A stretch of DNA of 64,000 nt from Mediterraneibacter gnavus ATCC 29149 (GCF_008121495.1 NZ_CP043051.1:310001-374000); one strand, 5' to 3'; shown: positions 54,371-63,945, numbered from the stretch's first letter. Notes: a model not told the origin generated them from the sequence alone. Numbers and translations are program-made.

Positions 54371-55819
54371 TTATTCACCTCCTCCTGATAATGCGTTCTT
54401 TAACATATCCGTGTCATAGGACAGGATGTTGTCAATCTCCTGTGCAGGTGTATATGGTGCGATGCGCTGTCTGAATGTGATCTTTCCTGCCAATGTGTCC
54501 GTGATCGGGTTATCACTTGCGAGATACTGCATCTCTGCTCCGGCCCATTTATCCGGTGCATATGCCGCGCATCTGATATTCTCTGAATCAATGATGCTTT
54601 CGATCAGCACATGGTTCATCGGGTCATCGACCTTCTCGAAATAGGTCTGAATGAAATTGTTGCCGTGCCAGTTAAACATTCTTCTGACTGCGAGCCAGAT
54701 GTCTTTTGCATCTCCACTGGAAGGAAATGCACCTGTGTAGTTGCCCCACAGCTTCCATCCATTCATGTTGATTGCTGTTGCTACTCCATAGGTGTTCACT
54801 GTGCTTCCCTGATCCTGATCGAGAGTCACTTCTGTTCCGTCTGCCAGACAGGTTCCTGTCACTCCGAGCATTTCATTCGACGGAGACAGGGACGGCACAT
54901 CGTCATTGCTTGCATCGGTGTATGCGATCAGTGCTGCAACTACGGCAGACATTGCGAACACATAATCTCCAACCTTTACGCACGGCCATGTCGGATAACA
55001 GAACGCAGAAGTGAATCCGCTGTCCTCTTTTGTCTTCTTGCAGTCCGTGTATTTTGTTGCCTTCGTTGTGTCCAGATCGACCAGTGCAACTGCCTTGAAC
55101 ACTCCGTTGATGTTCGCCGCCTTTGCGGACATTGCGATTCCGACTTCTGGAATCTGTGACCATCCCGGAGCAGCAATCAATCCCGGAACAACTCCGAGTT
55201 TTGGATATACCTGTCTTACTACTTCCAGACCGCTTTCTTTTCCTGTGGATGCGTTATACGCTCCAATGATGTCCGCCTTTGTAATCATGGACGGGTCAAG
55301 CACATTTCCTGATACTGTGATAGATGTTGCGGATGCTCCCTTTCCTCCTTCAATCAGATTGACGATCAGGCTTCCGTCAGTGTCGAACTCTGTTGTATAG
55401 TCAGTTCCTGCTGTCAGTGTTGCTGATGCAGCTTTCACAACCAGTCCTTTCAGGATGATTCCCTTCGTGCTGATCTTCGCCTGCATCTGGCTCACTGTTG
55501 CAGTTGTTTCCGTCAGTGCTTTCTTGTGTTTTGTTGGGTCAAGTACGTTGATATAGACCGCAGGTGACACCTGATAGATGTTATTTGTCGCATACATCAT
55601 CTGACACAAGGTATAGTTTGCAAAGTCATCCACATATCCCAGTGCGGCCATCGCCTCTGCTGCCGAGTTTGCGAGAATCGGTGTGTTGATTACATCTTCC
55701 GGGTTCTGCACCATATTGACCGGAGCAGTTCCCACAACGACCGGAATTGAACAGGAACCAGTGATCGGCGCGGTCAGCGCAGTTGCTTCTTCCTGCACAA
55801 AAACTCCATGTTTGCTCAT
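54371..55819 (-). CDS. Contractile tail sheath protein
   Basis: A 482-residue sheath protein (PF04984): GVFVQEEATALTAPITGSCSIPVVVGTAP at the N-terminus, PGWSQIPEVGIAMSAKAANINGVF in the middle and FIQTYFEKVDDPMNHVLIESI with GKITFRQRIAPYTPAQEIDNIL near the C-terminus. AAGGAGG precedes the ATG. Its presence shows the phage has a contractile tail. Confidence 0.9.
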   Translation of the reverse strand: MSKHGVFVQEEATALTAPITGSCSIPVVVGTAPVNMVQNPEDVINTPILANSAAEAMAALGYVDDFANYTLCQMMYATNNIYQVSPAVYINVLDPTKHKKALTETTATVSQMQAKISTKGIILKGLVVKAASATLTAGTDYTTEFDTDGSLIVNLIEGGKGASATSITVSGNVLDPSMITKADIIGAYNASTGKESGLEVVRQVYPKLGVVPGLIAAPGWSQIPEVGIAMSAKAANINGVFKAVALVDLDTTKATKYTDCKKTKEDSGFTSAFCYPTWPCVKVGDYVFAMSAVVAALIAYTDASNDDVPSLSPSNEMLGVTGTCLADGTEVTLDQDQGSTVNTYGVATAINMNGWKLWGNYTGAFPSSGDAKDIWLAVRRMFNWHGNNFIQTYFEKVDDPMNHVLIESIIDSENIRCAAYAPDKWAGAEMQYLASDNPITDTLAGKITFRQRIAPYTPAQEIDNILSYDTDMLKNALSGGGE

Positions 55820-55822
55820 TGT

Positions 55823-56131
55823 TTATTTTCCTCCTTCTGTTTTATATTCCAGTGCCTTTCTGAACGCACTGAAGATATATCCTTTTCTTTCACGCAGCAT
55901 CTTCTCTGCAATCGGATATTTGATGACCGGAATGAACAGGTTTCTCATTTCCGGTACGTCTTTGCAGGCTTCTTTTGCTGCTTCAGGAATCTCTGTGTAT
56001 ACTCTGTTCTGGATTCCGATGCCCGGAATCGTAGGTCCCACATACATCAGATTTTCCTGTTTCACCTCTTCGGCTGCTGCCTGTGTTTCAGTCTCTTTTA
56101 CTGCTTCAGCAGTATCTGTCTTCCTCGGCAT
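55823..56131 (-). CDS. Small phage protein before the sheath gene
   Basis: A 102-residue protein with an acidic Glu/Ala-rich N-terminus (TAEAVKETETQAAAEEVK) and a folded C-terminal part (YVGPTIPGIGIQNRVYTEIPEAAKEA). Similar short genes precede sheath genes in Mu/P2-like Firmicutes phages; function unknown. AAGGAGGG lies 12 nt upstream; it overlaps the previous gene by 26 bp. Confidence 0.7.
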   Translation of the reverse strand: MPRKTDTAEAVKETETQAAAEEVKQENLMYVGPTIPGIGIQNRVYTEIPEAAKEACKDVPEMRNLFIPVIKYPIAEKMLRERKGYIFSAFRKALEYKTEGGK

Positions 56132-56603
56132 AATGCTTCGGTTCCCTCCTTCCTATCTTCGGCACATTGAATGAGATCGCAACTCCTCCGAAGTAGAACG
56201 GATATGTGTCTTCGTCCTGAACGGCCCATTCGATGTCCTGCTCCGCTCTGAACTTCTGGTTCAGAAGAGGCTCTGCTGCAAATCTGTCCACCACATCCTG
56301 AATCATATTCATGATGTGTCTGTGACCGATATTCTTCTTTGAGTGATCGCATATCCCGAAGTGAATCTCTGTTGCAACCACCCACGGACTATCATCGTCC
56401 GCAGTTTTTCCTGTTTCTAATTTCACGAGAGCGTATGGAAAGAACTGCGATTCATCTTCTTCATCATCCGTCACGACTGGAAGGTTCTGTTCATACACAT
56501 TCACCCCTGTCACGGTTTCCCCTGACGTATTCTCTGTCGTGATTCCCTGAAAAAGTTTCTTCACTTCTTCCACGAGGTCCCTCTGAAGTTCTGCTGCTGT
56601 CAT
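56106..56603 (-). CDS. Phage tail terminator/completion-like protein
   Basis: A 165-residue protein: FFPYALVKLETGKTADDDSPWVVATEIHFGICD and HRHIMNMIQDVVDRFAAEPLL with FYFGGVAISFNVPKIGRREP. The pattern (short alpha/beta protein, measured values of instance/time, before the sheath gene) fits tail terminator or completion proteins, but the family match is weak. It lies 3 bp after the gpZ-like gene. Confidence 0.6.
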   Translation of the reverse strand: MTAAELQRDLVEEVKKLFQGITTENTSGETVTGVNVYEQNLPVVTDDEEDESQFFPYALVKLETGKTADDDSPWVVATEIHFGICDHSKKNIGHRHIMNMIQDVVDRFAAEPLLNQKFRAEQDIEWAVQDEDTYPFYFGGVAISFNVPKIGRREPKHYAEEDRYC

Positions 56604-56606
56604 GGC

Positions 56607-57173
56607 TTACCCCACAATCTTCTTGATCTCTGCTTCGAGGTTTTTGCGAAGGTCTGACTGTATCGGCTCTTTGAGTGCTCCTGCCATTCCTCTCTCGCCC
56701 TGATATATTTTTTCAACCATTTTCGGGACAGAGTTTGAATGAAACACTTTGACCGGGAGCCTGTCTTTTCCTTCTCTCTGCATCACCAGTCCGTTGCGCT
56801 TGAACGCTTTTCCACCTTGCGAACTGACCAGTTGCTTTAGACCACCGTTCACGATGTCTGCTGCCGCGGCTGCTCCGCCTTTTTTCGGTCTGCCTGCCCG
56901 GTTCTTAAATCGTATGAGTGTCAGAGGCTTTCCATCCGCATCCACCGATGCCGTGAGGTTTCCTGTTGACGCATTTTTGATCTTCATGTGACTATTGAAT
57001 CCGACCTGCTTTACGGTATAGGCTCCTTTTGCGCTCTGTGCGATGCGTTTCCTTGCCTGCCTTGCAGTCTTGTTCACGGCATTCTTGAATACCTGTGGGG
57101 CCTTGCTCTTCATGTCTCCCAGTTTCTTCTCAACCAGTTCCAGTTCTGCCCTGTTTACCTCATAGGTAATCAT
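56607..57173 (-). CDS. Minor tail protein Z-like
   Basis: A 188-residue lambda gpZ/PF06763-like protein: MKSKAPQVFKNAVNKTARQARKRIAQSAKGAYTVK, then GRPKKGGAAAAADIVNGGLKQLV and DRLPVKVFHSNSVPKMVEKIY, the conserved C-terminal block. Very basic. It overlaps the upstream gene by 4 bp (ATGA). Role in joining heads and tails or tail completion. Confidence 0.78.
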   Translation of the reverse strand: MITYEVNRAELELVEKKLGDMKSKAPQVFKNAVNKTARQARKRIAQSAKGAYTVKQVGFNSHMKIKNASTGNLTASVDADGKPLTLIRFKNRAGRPKKGGAAAAADIVNGGLKQLVSSQGGKAFKRNGLVMQREGKDRLPVKVFHSNSVPKMVEKIYQGERGMAGALKEPIQSDLRKNLEAEIKKIVG

Positions 57174-57493
57174 CCTCTGTTCGCCTCCAACGTGATCGAA
57201 TAGATTCCATCTTCAGCAATCGCATCGGCCACTCTGTATGATCTCTTGTCCAGACTCACGGCTGTTCCCTGCTTCGGGAGCGGTCCATAATCTTCCGCAG
57301 ATACATACATGAGCACCTGTTTGACGTATATTCCGTCCATGTGCTGACTGTATCTCTTCTCTCGTTCAATCTGCTCGTTGTTGTCGATCTGCACTGCCAT
57401 CGGCTTTCCGTTGACTGTGTGTATCTCCGAGAACTCATCCACGTTCAAAAAAGTCTGCTGCACATCCCTCTTTATGATGTCTTTGAAGGTCAT
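57170..57493 (-). CDS. Head-tail connector-like protein
   Basis: A 107-residue protein: FLNVDEFSEIHTVNGKPMAVQIDN, GIYVKQVLMYVSAEDYGPLPKQG and LDKRSYRVADAIAEDGIYSITLEANRG. The pattern matches lambda FII/ATP-binding sugar transporter-like connector proteins that cap the head for tail attachment. It overlaps both neighbours by 4 bp. Confidence 0.65.
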   Translation of the reverse strand: MTFKDIIKRDVQQTFLNVDEFSEIHTVNGKPMAVQIDNNEQIEREKRYSQHMDGIYVKQVLMYVSAEDYGPLPKQGTAVSLDKRSYRVADAIAEDGIYSITLEANRG

Positions 57494-57798
57494 GCTTTCT
57501 TCTTTCTCGTTGTGGTTCTTGTCGGTTTCTTCGCAGGAGCGGTTTTTCTTTCCGGTGTCTCTGGAATACGTCCGATCAGTCCATCAGTGCCTGCATCGCT
57601 CATTCCCGGCATACCTGCAACGGCTGTCACCGGAATTGCCTGCGCTGCCTGTGGTTCTGGCTCGTCTTCCTTCCACATTGCAGTTCCTGCTTTGAGCCAC
57701 AATTCTGTCATTTCCTGATCGTTCACCGGAAGGCTTTCGCCTGTACTATACTGATGTGCGTGGTACAGTACAGGGCGAAGCGCAATCAGTTCTCTCAT
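57490..57798 (-). CDS. Small phage protein with basic tail
   Basis: A 102-residue protein: N-terminal MRELIALRPVLYHAHQYSTGESL and ELWLKAGTAMW, an Ala/Pro/Gly-rich middle and a strongly basic end (KKPTRTTTRKKKA). Not a recognised family; it sits in the head completion cluster with 4-bp overlaps on both sides, so it is probably translated with them and may bind DNA or a neighbouring connector. Confidence 0.6.
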   Translation of the reverse strand: MRELIALRPVLYHAHQYSTGESLPVNDQEMTELWLKAGTAMWKEDEPEPQAAQAIPVTAVAGMPGMSDAGTDGLIGRIPETPERKTAPAKKPTRTTTRKKKA

Positions 57799-58124
57799 GC
57801 GTTGATATTGACGAGCACTGATGTTTCTGCTGCCTTTGCCGCTTCTGTTGCGAATCCGGCCGCAGTATTTCCTGATGCAGTTGTTGTCATCTTGCCTGCC
57901 GCAGTGACATATACCTCTGCCCCTGCCGTGATCTCGCTGTCATCTTTCTCGAATCGGAACACACCTTTCACATGAAGGCTTCCAGTCTCTCCCGGCTGGA
58001 TTGTCATGCCTGCCACACCGACTCTCTTTCCGAGAACGATCACGGAATTTGCTTCGATTGCACTGCTTCCTGTGTTCTTGTAGTCAATAGACTCTCCGCG
58101 CTGCCAGTATTCTGCTTTACTCAT
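57795..58124 (-). CDS. DUF2190 capsid decoration-like protein
   Basis: A 109-residue beta-rich protein: QRGESIDYKNTGSSAIEANSVIVLGKRVGVAG and TGSLHVKGVFRFEKDD with AGAEVYVTAAGKMT match DUF2190, the capsid cement/decoration family encoded right after major capsid genes. GGGAGGC precedes the ATG at 58124. Confidence 0.83.
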   Translation of the reverse strand: MSKAEYWQRGESIDYKNTGSSAIEANSVIVLGKRVGVAGMTIQPGETGSLHVKGVFRFEKDDSEITAGAEVYVTAAGKMTTTASGNTAAGFATEAAKAAETSVLVNINA

Positions 58125-58143
58125 TGCGTTTGCCTCCCTTCTC

Positions 58144-59715
58144 TTATGCCAGTTCCAGTTTTGTCTCTACTTTGACACCCGGATTCTTCACCATGCCTCT
58201 GTAATCCATGACAGAGATACCCCAGTCAAGGAAGATGTCCCACACGAATCCAAGCTGACCCGGTGCTTCCATACGACGAATGTTCGGGATTTCCTGACCG
58301 TTCAGGTAATCAACTTCGATTCCGTCGCAGTCTCCGGCTGCTCCGAATAACCACCACGGCATCACGTTACCCATTCCACCGCAGAGTGCATTGATTGTCG
58401 GGTCTTCCACGACCTCGATCTGATCTCTGTACTGGTACAGTGGGTTGACTGCCTGTGTATTGTCTGTGGTGTTGATTGTCGGTGAGTTGAACAGTGTGTA
58501 CATATCAAACTTCATGCCGGAAGGAACGACGATCTGTGCAGGATTGATGATGATTGCTTCTCCGAACTGATCTTTCTGGTTCGCCAGTGCCATAATCATC
58601 GTCTGCATTGCTGCCTGTGTCACTCCTGTTCCTGTCTTCAGGAGGTTCTTGTGGTTTGAGCCGAACAGAGCAGTTCCGTCATAGATTGCCGGGTTATTGA
58701 CAAGAATCTGGAATACCTGCTTGTTGATGGTCTTTCTCGCTGCTGCTGCGTAACGAGCCGGAAGGGATGTCACCAGAGAAATGTCATCGTCGATGAAGGC
58801 TTTTCTGGACAGGGTGAACTGTCTTCCGTATGTCTTCAGTTTTCTCTGCGGCAGCTTGTCATCGGTGAATACATCATGCTTCAGCTCGCCATTCTCCGGC
58901 ACTTCCAGAAACTCTCCGACCGGGCCTGCAACATAATAATTGTCGTGGGTCTTGAAGTCCGGGAGACTTCCTTTCTTCGTGAATCTGTCGAAGGTGACTG
59001 CAACCTTCTTGTGTCCCTCTCTGTATGCTTTCTCGATCGTCTGGTCTAAGATTGCCGGGAACGCTGCCTCTGGATTGTAGAACCCTCTGGACAGGAGAGA
59101 ATACAGTTCGTCGGAGTTTCTTCTGTTCAGTCCTCTCTCGCTTGTTCCGTCCATCTGAAGACACTCGATTGCAAGATCACGCATATGCATACCGATCATC
59201 TGTCTCGCTCCGTCTGCCGGGTTCTCGATCTGAAGACCTGCCTTCAGGAGCAGAGAGTCAACTGCTGCTCTTCTGAACTTGTCCTCTGCGCTGTCTCCGA
59301 CGCTTACTCCGGTGTGAACTGGTGCGGATGCCTGTCTCATGTGCTCGATGACTGCTGCTCTCACCTGCTCCATTGTTGTTCCGTTGTCGATGAACCCTCT
59401 GACCTGCTCATTCATTCCGAAATCGCGGCACATCTCCTCGATCTGTCTGATTCTGGCTCTTTCATTCTCGACTGCGCTTCTTGCTCCGTCTCCGTTGCCT
59501 TCTCCGCCTTCGTCTCCATTTCCTTCGCCCTCACCTGCTGCCGCGCCTCTGGAACTTCCCTCGCCGCCTGCTGTGGCTCCTGCTCTGTCGAGTGCTTCGA
59601 TTGAACGCTGCAAGGTGTCAAACTCCGCTCTCTCTTCTGCTGTCATTGCTCTGCTTTCCGCTCTCGCTGCCTGCAAGATTTCGTTCTGCCGAGCCAGCAT
59701 CTGTTCTCTTGTCAT
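58144..59715 (-). CDS. Major capsid protein (HK97 fold) with N-terminal scaffold-like region
   Basis: A 523-residue capsid protein. Residues about 1-150 are a helical, Glu/Gly-rich scaffold-like delta region (REQMLARQNEILQAARAESRAM; a Gly/Glu-rich linker at about 50-80). The HK97-fold part follows (EKAYREGHKKVAVTFDRFTK, YGRQFTLSRKAFIDDDISLVTSLPARYAAAARK, NPAIYDGTALFGSNH). The pattern is near Mu gpT/prohead protease-capsid types. AGGAGG precedes the ATG, which overlaps the protease stop (ATGA). Confidence 0.85.
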   Translation of the reverse strand: MTREQMLARQNEILQAARAESRAMTAEERAEFDTLQRSIEALDRAGATAGGEGSSRGAAAGEGEGNGDEGGEGNGDGARSAVENERARIRQIEEMCRDFGMNEQVRGFIDNGTTMEQVRAAVIEHMRQASAPVHTGVSVGDSAEDKFRRAAVDSLLLKAGLQIENPADGARQMIGMHMRDLAIECLQMDGTSERGLNRRNSDELYSLLSRGFYNPEAAFPAILDQTIEKAYREGHKKVAVTFDRFTKKGSLPDFKTHDNYYVAGPVGEFLEVPENGELKHDVFTDDKLPQRKLKTYGRQFTLSRKAFIDDDISLVTSLPARYAAAARKTINKQVFQILVNNPAIYDGTALFGSNHKNLLKTGTGVTQAAMQTMIMALANQKDQFGEAIIINPAQIVVPSGMKFDMYTLFNSPTINTTDNTQAVNPLYQYRDQIEVVEDPTINALCGGMGNVMPWWLFGAAGDCDGIEVDYLNGQEIPNIRRMEAPGQLGFVWDIFLDWGISVMDYRGMVKNPGVKVETKLELA

Positions 59716-60416
59716 CTGCTTTTTCCTCCTCTTGCGATGTTTTTGTTATACTGTAACTGCCGAGCATAGGTTTCATTCCATGCTGCCGCCTCATCTGCCG
59801 TCATCGAACGGCCTACTCCGACCGTAGGGTCTGCTGGAACGCTCACGATGCTGATTTCATACGGAATCCACCGCTTCGCGATCGAGCACGGACCAGTGAA
59901 ACGTCCATCCATTGACACCTTGTTCGGTGCTACTTCTTCCCAGTCCTCTACCATGTAGCCGACGGACACTCCTTTCAGAGTCCCGGACTTCACTTTCTGA
60001 TAGATGACTTCGGATTCTGCGTCAGAGTCAAACGTGATCTCTGCATAACCTCTCTGATCTTCAATCCATGCTTTGTTGATTTTCCCGATAACCTTGTCTC
60101 TCTTGTGGTTATAGAGAACAACGCCGATTGAATTGAGTCTTGTCAGGTCCGCACATTCCCTTGTGTGGTCCAGAATCTCCTGTCCGAACCAGCGTGTATA
60201 TGGTGCTTCCGAAGAGAACGAGAGCACGAATGTTCTTTCGTTCCCTTCACCCTCGACTGCTCTGATCTGGCAGTCCACGAGTGCTCTGATGCCTTTATTT
60301 CTTTCCTGCTTCTGCTCCGGTTCCTCCCTCGACAGGGGTCTTCTCTTCGCTTCCGCCATCTGTGCCATTGTCATTCTGGCCTGTGCTGTTTTCTTCTTTC
60401 TTCTGCACTTTGCCAC
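59712..60416 (-). CDS. HK97-type prohead protease
   Basis: About 235 residues. YTRWFGQEILDHTRECADLTRLNSIGVVLYNHKRDKVIGKI contains the His of the Ser-His protease, and VKSGTLKGVSVGYMVEDWE the Ser; SMDGRFTGPCSIAKRWIPYEISIVSVPADP is the conserved C-terminal block. The start is uncertain: GTG 60416, with AGGAGG about 11 nt upstream, is preferred to GTG 60428, which abuts the ribosome site; ATGs exist further downstream. It overlaps the portal end by about 120 bp, unusually long. Confidence 0.82.
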   Translation of the reverse strand: MAKCRRKKKTAQARMTMAQMAEAKRRPLSREEPEQKQERNKGIRALVDCQIRAVEGEGNERTFVLSFSSEAPYTRWFGQEILDHTRECADLTRLNSIGVVLYNHKRDKVIGKINKAWIEDQRGYAEITFDSDAESEVIYQKVKSGTLKGVSVGYMVEDWEEVAPNKVSMDGRFTGPCSIAKRWIPYEISIVSVPADPTVGVGRSMTADEAAAWNETYARQLQYNKNIARGGKSR

Positions 60417-61842
60417 CGAAAACCACACCTCCTAAATCAATTCCTTTCTTCTGTCCATATTTCAGAACTTCCGCCATATCGTCGATCTGTGTCTGCCAGT
60501 CTCGACCGTTCTCTGCCGCAATCTGTTTGAACGTCTTCTGCCCGGTCTGCATCGCCGTCTTTGTTGCATTTGACTCTTTCACCGGGTCAATCCATTTCTT
60601 CGGCTGTTTAATCCATTCGTGTTGCAGATACTCCTCTTTTCTTTCCCAAAAGTCTGCAATATCCACCTTTCCTGCCAACACGCAGGAGATCACGAAGGTT
60701 TCGTATATCTCATCCAGTACGGCCAGAATCTGTTCTTCCTCTTCTGCGAACGTCAACTCATCCTCAATGGCTCCCTGACGCGCAGATGAATAATTTGTCT
60801 CGGACATATCGCGGCTCGTTGCCTCGTATGAAATGCCCTGTCCTGCTCCGACGAGACGCTGTTGCAGCTTCACGAATGAAGTGGCATCTGCTGCCTGTCC
60901 TGTCGGGTTTACGACCTGCACCTCATCTCCTGCATTCAGTTCTTTAATCATGCCCGGAGTCAGGGTCTTTCCGTCATAATTCGCCTTGTCCTGCGATGCT
61001 CCGACGTTTCTTCCGATGCCAGACACCGGAAGAGCCTTCTTGATGAACACTGACAGGCAGGCGGCAATTCTCTCTTTGACTGATACCGCTGTGATGAACT
61101 CATTGACATCTCGAATCCTTGTCACTGTCGGACTCATGTCTGACATCTCTCTGATCTGACTCGGACGTTTCTTCGTGTAGTAGAAGATGACATCCGATGC
61201 CTTCAGATACACCGGATTCCCGATTGTATATCCGTCGATCTGGTACTGCCTTATCCAATACCCGACCGGGCGATTGTAGGTATTGTATTCAATGCCGCCG
61301 ACCACACGATTTCCGTTTTTCTCCGGCATAACGTGCATTGAGTCCAGTTCATCCACTTCGAGCATCTGAAGTGAAAACGGCAGGATTCCGTCTCGTGTGT
61401 ATCTCTTCACGAACAGGATTCCTCCGTCCACTTTCTTTCTCACGACGGCCATTCGCAGAATCTGGTTCAGGCTCTGCTGTCCTGTCACATCGCAGTTTCT
61501 GGCCTTGCACCAGATTTTCCACAATCGTTCTAGTTCCTTGTTGACCACGTTCTTCTTCGTCATTGATCGAAGCTGAAATCCGGTTCCGACAACGTTTCTC
61601 TTGTATGCTCCAAGCACGGAGTTCATCACATCAGAGTTCCGTTCAAGGTCCCTTGCTCGTGCTCGCACATACTCTCGGTTCCCTCTGTCGGTTGCCTCTG
61701 CCGAATAGTTTGCAACTCTCCACCCGGCATTCAGCCTTGCGTCGTTTCCTGCATCATAGTTCCGCAGTTCGTTTCTCCATGCCACTCTTCGTGCGCCCCA
61801 TTCAGGAGACACGAATGAGATTGCTGCATCTAACCAGTTCAC
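60295..61842 (-). CDS. Phage portal protein (lambda family)
   Basis: About 515 residues of PF05136 type: YDAGNDARLNAGWR, RARDLERNSDVMNSVLGAYKRNVVGTGFQLRSM, VKERIAACLSVFIKKALP, the MSETNYSSARQGAIEDELTFAEEEEQIL block and IKQPKKWIDPVKE. The GTG at 61842 is preferred, with GGGAGG 8 nt upstream; a GTG at 61851 overlapping the gpW stop is the alternative. It forms the DNA entry ring and docks the terminase. Confidence 0.88.
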   Translation of the reverse strand: MNWLDAAISFVSPEWGARRVAWRNELRNYDAGNDARLNAGWRVANYSAEATDRGNREYVRARARDLERNSDVMNSVLGAYKRNVVGTGFQLRSMTKKNVVNKELERLWKIWCKARNCDVTGQQSLNQILRMAVVRKKVDGGILFVKRYTRDGILPFSLQMLEVDELDSMHVMPEKNGNRVVGGIEYNTYNRPVGYWIRQYQIDGYTIGNPVYLKASDVIFYYTKKRPSQIREMSDMSPTVTRIRDVNEFITAVSVKERIAACLSVFIKKALPVSGIGRNVGASQDKANYDGKTLTPGMIKELNAGDEVQVVNPTGQAADATSFVKLQQRLVGAGQGISYEATSRDMSETNYSSARQGAIEDELTFAEEEEQILAVLDEIYETFVISCVLAGKVDIADFWERKEEYLQHEWIKQPKKWIDPVKESNATKTAMQTGQKTFKQIAAENGRDWQTQIDDMAEVLKYGQKKGIDLGGVVFGGKVQKKEENSTGQNDNGTDGGSEEKTPVEGGTGAEAGKK

Positions 61843-61847
61843 CGTTC

Positions 61848-62078
61848 TCACCTCCCATCAAAGAAGGCAACGTATGTATCATCCAGAAGTCCAGATGCCT
61901 CCTGCGCGTTCACTTCTGCCTGAAGTTCCTTCTGCATCTGTCGCAGAAGTGACAGGTCTGCTCTGGTCAGTTTTCGGCTTCCGATCTGGTATGACTGGCC
62001 TCCGATCAGGACCGTTCGGATTGCTGTGTTGACTTGCTTTAGCAACTCTTCGGTGTTCATTTGTTCCATTTCTTCCAT
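61848..62078 (-). CDS. gpW-like head-tail joining protein
   Basis: A 76-residue protein: TEELLKQVNTAIRTVLIGGQSYQIGSRKLTRADLSLLRQMQKELQAEV, the lambda gpW-type helix-hairpin-helix between the terminase and portal genes. AGGAGG is 7 nt before the ATG. Confidence 0.82.
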   Translation of the reverse strand: MEEMEQMNTEELLKQVNTAIRTVLIGGQSYQIGSRKLTRADLSLLRQMQKELQAEVNAQEASGLLDDTYVAFFDGR

Positions 62079-62089
62079 CGACTTTCCTC

Positions 62090-63931
62090 CTATACCCAGT
62101 TTTCATTTGCTTTTATCCACGCTTCTTCAGGAGCATACTGTTTTTCCTCCTGCTGCGGCTGTTCTTGTTCTTCCTCACTGTCCAAGTGCATCGAACGAAC
62201 TCCTCTGATGTCTGCCGCTGCCAGCGCGTACACTTCTGCGTCGAGGTAATGGTTGTCGATGTGAGAACGCTTCGGAACCCATTTCTGAATCGTTTTCTTG
62301 CCCGACTTCGTGTTGATCTTATGCTCCGCAGTCACCTGTTCTGCGTATTCAGTATCGCATCCCTCATATACCATCCATGAGCCTCGACCGTTTGGTTTTT
62401 TCATTCTGGCCGCGATCATGTCCTTGTACTTGTCACCATCAACGAGCACCAGATTCATTCCGTGTGCTGCGCTTGTCGGTTTATTGATTTTCGACATCTT
62501 GAAATGCGACATCATGGGATTGTTCGAGCCTTTGACTGGCAAGGCCCAGTCTGAATTGTTCGCGCAGAAGTCATATGTTCCGTCCGAATCATATCCAGAG
62601 TCAATCAGGCACAAGCACACGACCAGTTTCTGACCGTCTTCTCGCTCATATGCCAGATTCATCACTCTTTCAATGTCCGCAAAAGACATTGCCTGTCCAT
62701 GCGCGATATTTTGCGATGTGATGTGATCTCCCCATGCTCTTATGGTCCAATACAAGCACGTTTCCTGCACATCGACACCACCAGTCAGCATCCTCGCCCA
62801 TCCCGGCACTGCAAGTTCTGGCAGATCAGTCTGCCTTTCGGCCACTGTGTCTGCTGTTGTCTTCAGTTTCGTGTCCTCCCACGGCTCCGCCAGCCACGAG
62901 TTGACGAAGTTTTGCAGTTTCTCCGGGTCATCTTTTGAGTCAAGGAACTCTTTCACAATCTCCGCCCATGACAGGAATCGTGAATACAGAGCATTGAGCC
63001 AGTATGACACCTTTCTCGGCTTTCCGATGCAGGTTCCTTTCACATCTCTCCACTCGCCCTGCCGAAGCATCTTGATCTTGTCCTTGTCGGTGATCTCGCA
63101 TCCGCACTCCTGGCACACATAGACGGCCTCTTTTGCCCTCTCTGCGTTTGTCATCCCTTCTCCGCTCGGAAAATGAATCTGTTTGAACGCGAACGTGATA
63201 TACTCTCCGCAGTGCGGACACGGCATGAAATAATGCCTCTGCTCGTCTGCATCTTCGTGAATCTGCCAGACATAGTTCGTCTTCAGCGTCGGTGTTGAGC
63301 AAGTGTATATCTTCTTGCTATATGTGAATGTTCTGGTTCTCTCCTTCGCCAGATTGTATGGCGATGCCTCTTTCTTCGATGCACCGTCCATCTTGTCGAT
63401 CTCATCGAAAAACAGATACTTGATTGACTTTGATGCCAGCTTTCCGGGAGAGCCGGAACCTCGAAGGTATATCTTCATCCCTCGGAACTTCAGGTTCAGT
63501 TCCTTCGATGAGTGCTCATAGAATCGCTCCTTGATCTCTGGTGTCTTCGTCAGAGACGGCTTGATTCTGTCGTTTGAGGTGTCCTTCGCCAGATCATCGC
63601 TCGGATATACGATCATAGTCGGTGATGGACTGTCCATGATAATCCATCCGAGCATATTGAGCATCGCTTCCGTTCCGCCGACCTGTGTCGGCTTGCAGAA
63701 GTTGATCTCCTGAATGTAGGGGTCATTGAACGCATCCATGATTCCGACCAGATACGGAGTGATGTCATTCGACCACTGGCCGGAGAAGTTGCTGGACTCA
63801 TCCAGTATTCTGTATTTTTCCGCCCACTGTGAAACGGTCAGCTTTTCCGGTTTCTTCAGTGTGGCTTTAATTGTGTTTACAAATAAATTTCTCGTCCGTT
63901 GCCGGGAACGCTGTCGTTCAGACGATGACAA
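62090..63931 (-). CDS. Terminase large subunit (GpA family)
   Basis: A 613-residue GpA-type packaging ATPase-nuclease. KPTQVGGTEAMLNMLGW is the Walker A-like ATPase motif and YLFFDEIDKMDGASK the Walker B; CPHCGEYI with CQECGCEI forms a zinc-like four-Cys insert; LCLIDSGYDSDGTYDF and HIDNHYLDAEVYALAAADIRG carry the nuclease acidic residues. TTG 63931 appears to be the start, with AAAGGGGTG upstream; there is no early ATG. It packages DNA through the portal encoded two genes downstream. Confidence 0.88.
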   Translation of the reverse strand: MSSSERQRSRQRTRNLFVNTIKATLKKPEKLTVSQWAEKYRILDESSNFSGQWSNDITPYLVGIMDAFNDPYIQEINFCKPTQVGGTEAMLNMLGWIIMDSPSPTMIVYPSDDLAKDTSNDRIKPSLTKTPEIKERFYEHSSKELNLKFRGMKIYLRGSGSPGKLASKSIKYLFFDEIDKMDGASKKEASPYNLAKERTRTFTYSKKIYTCSTPTLKTNYVWQIHEDADEQRHYFMPCPHCGEYITFAFKQIHFPSGEGMTNAERAKEAVYVCQECGCEITDKDKIKMLRQGEWRDVKGTCIGKPRKVSYWLNALYSRFLSWAEIVKEFLDSKDDPEKLQNFVNSWLAEPWEDTKLKTTADTVAERQTDLPELAVPGWARMLTGGVDVQETCLYWTIRAWGDHITSQNIAHGQAMSFADIERVMNLAYEREDGQKLVVCLCLIDSGYDSDGTYDFCANNSDWALPVKGSNNPMMSHFKMSKINKPTSAAHGMNLVLVDGDKYKDMIAARMKKPNGRGSWMVYEGCDTEYAEQVTAEHKINTKSGKKTIQKWVPKRSHIDNHYLDAEVYALAAADIRGVRSMHLDSEEEQEQPQQEEKQYAPEEAWIKANENWV

Positions 63932-63945
63932 ACTCTTTCACCCCT

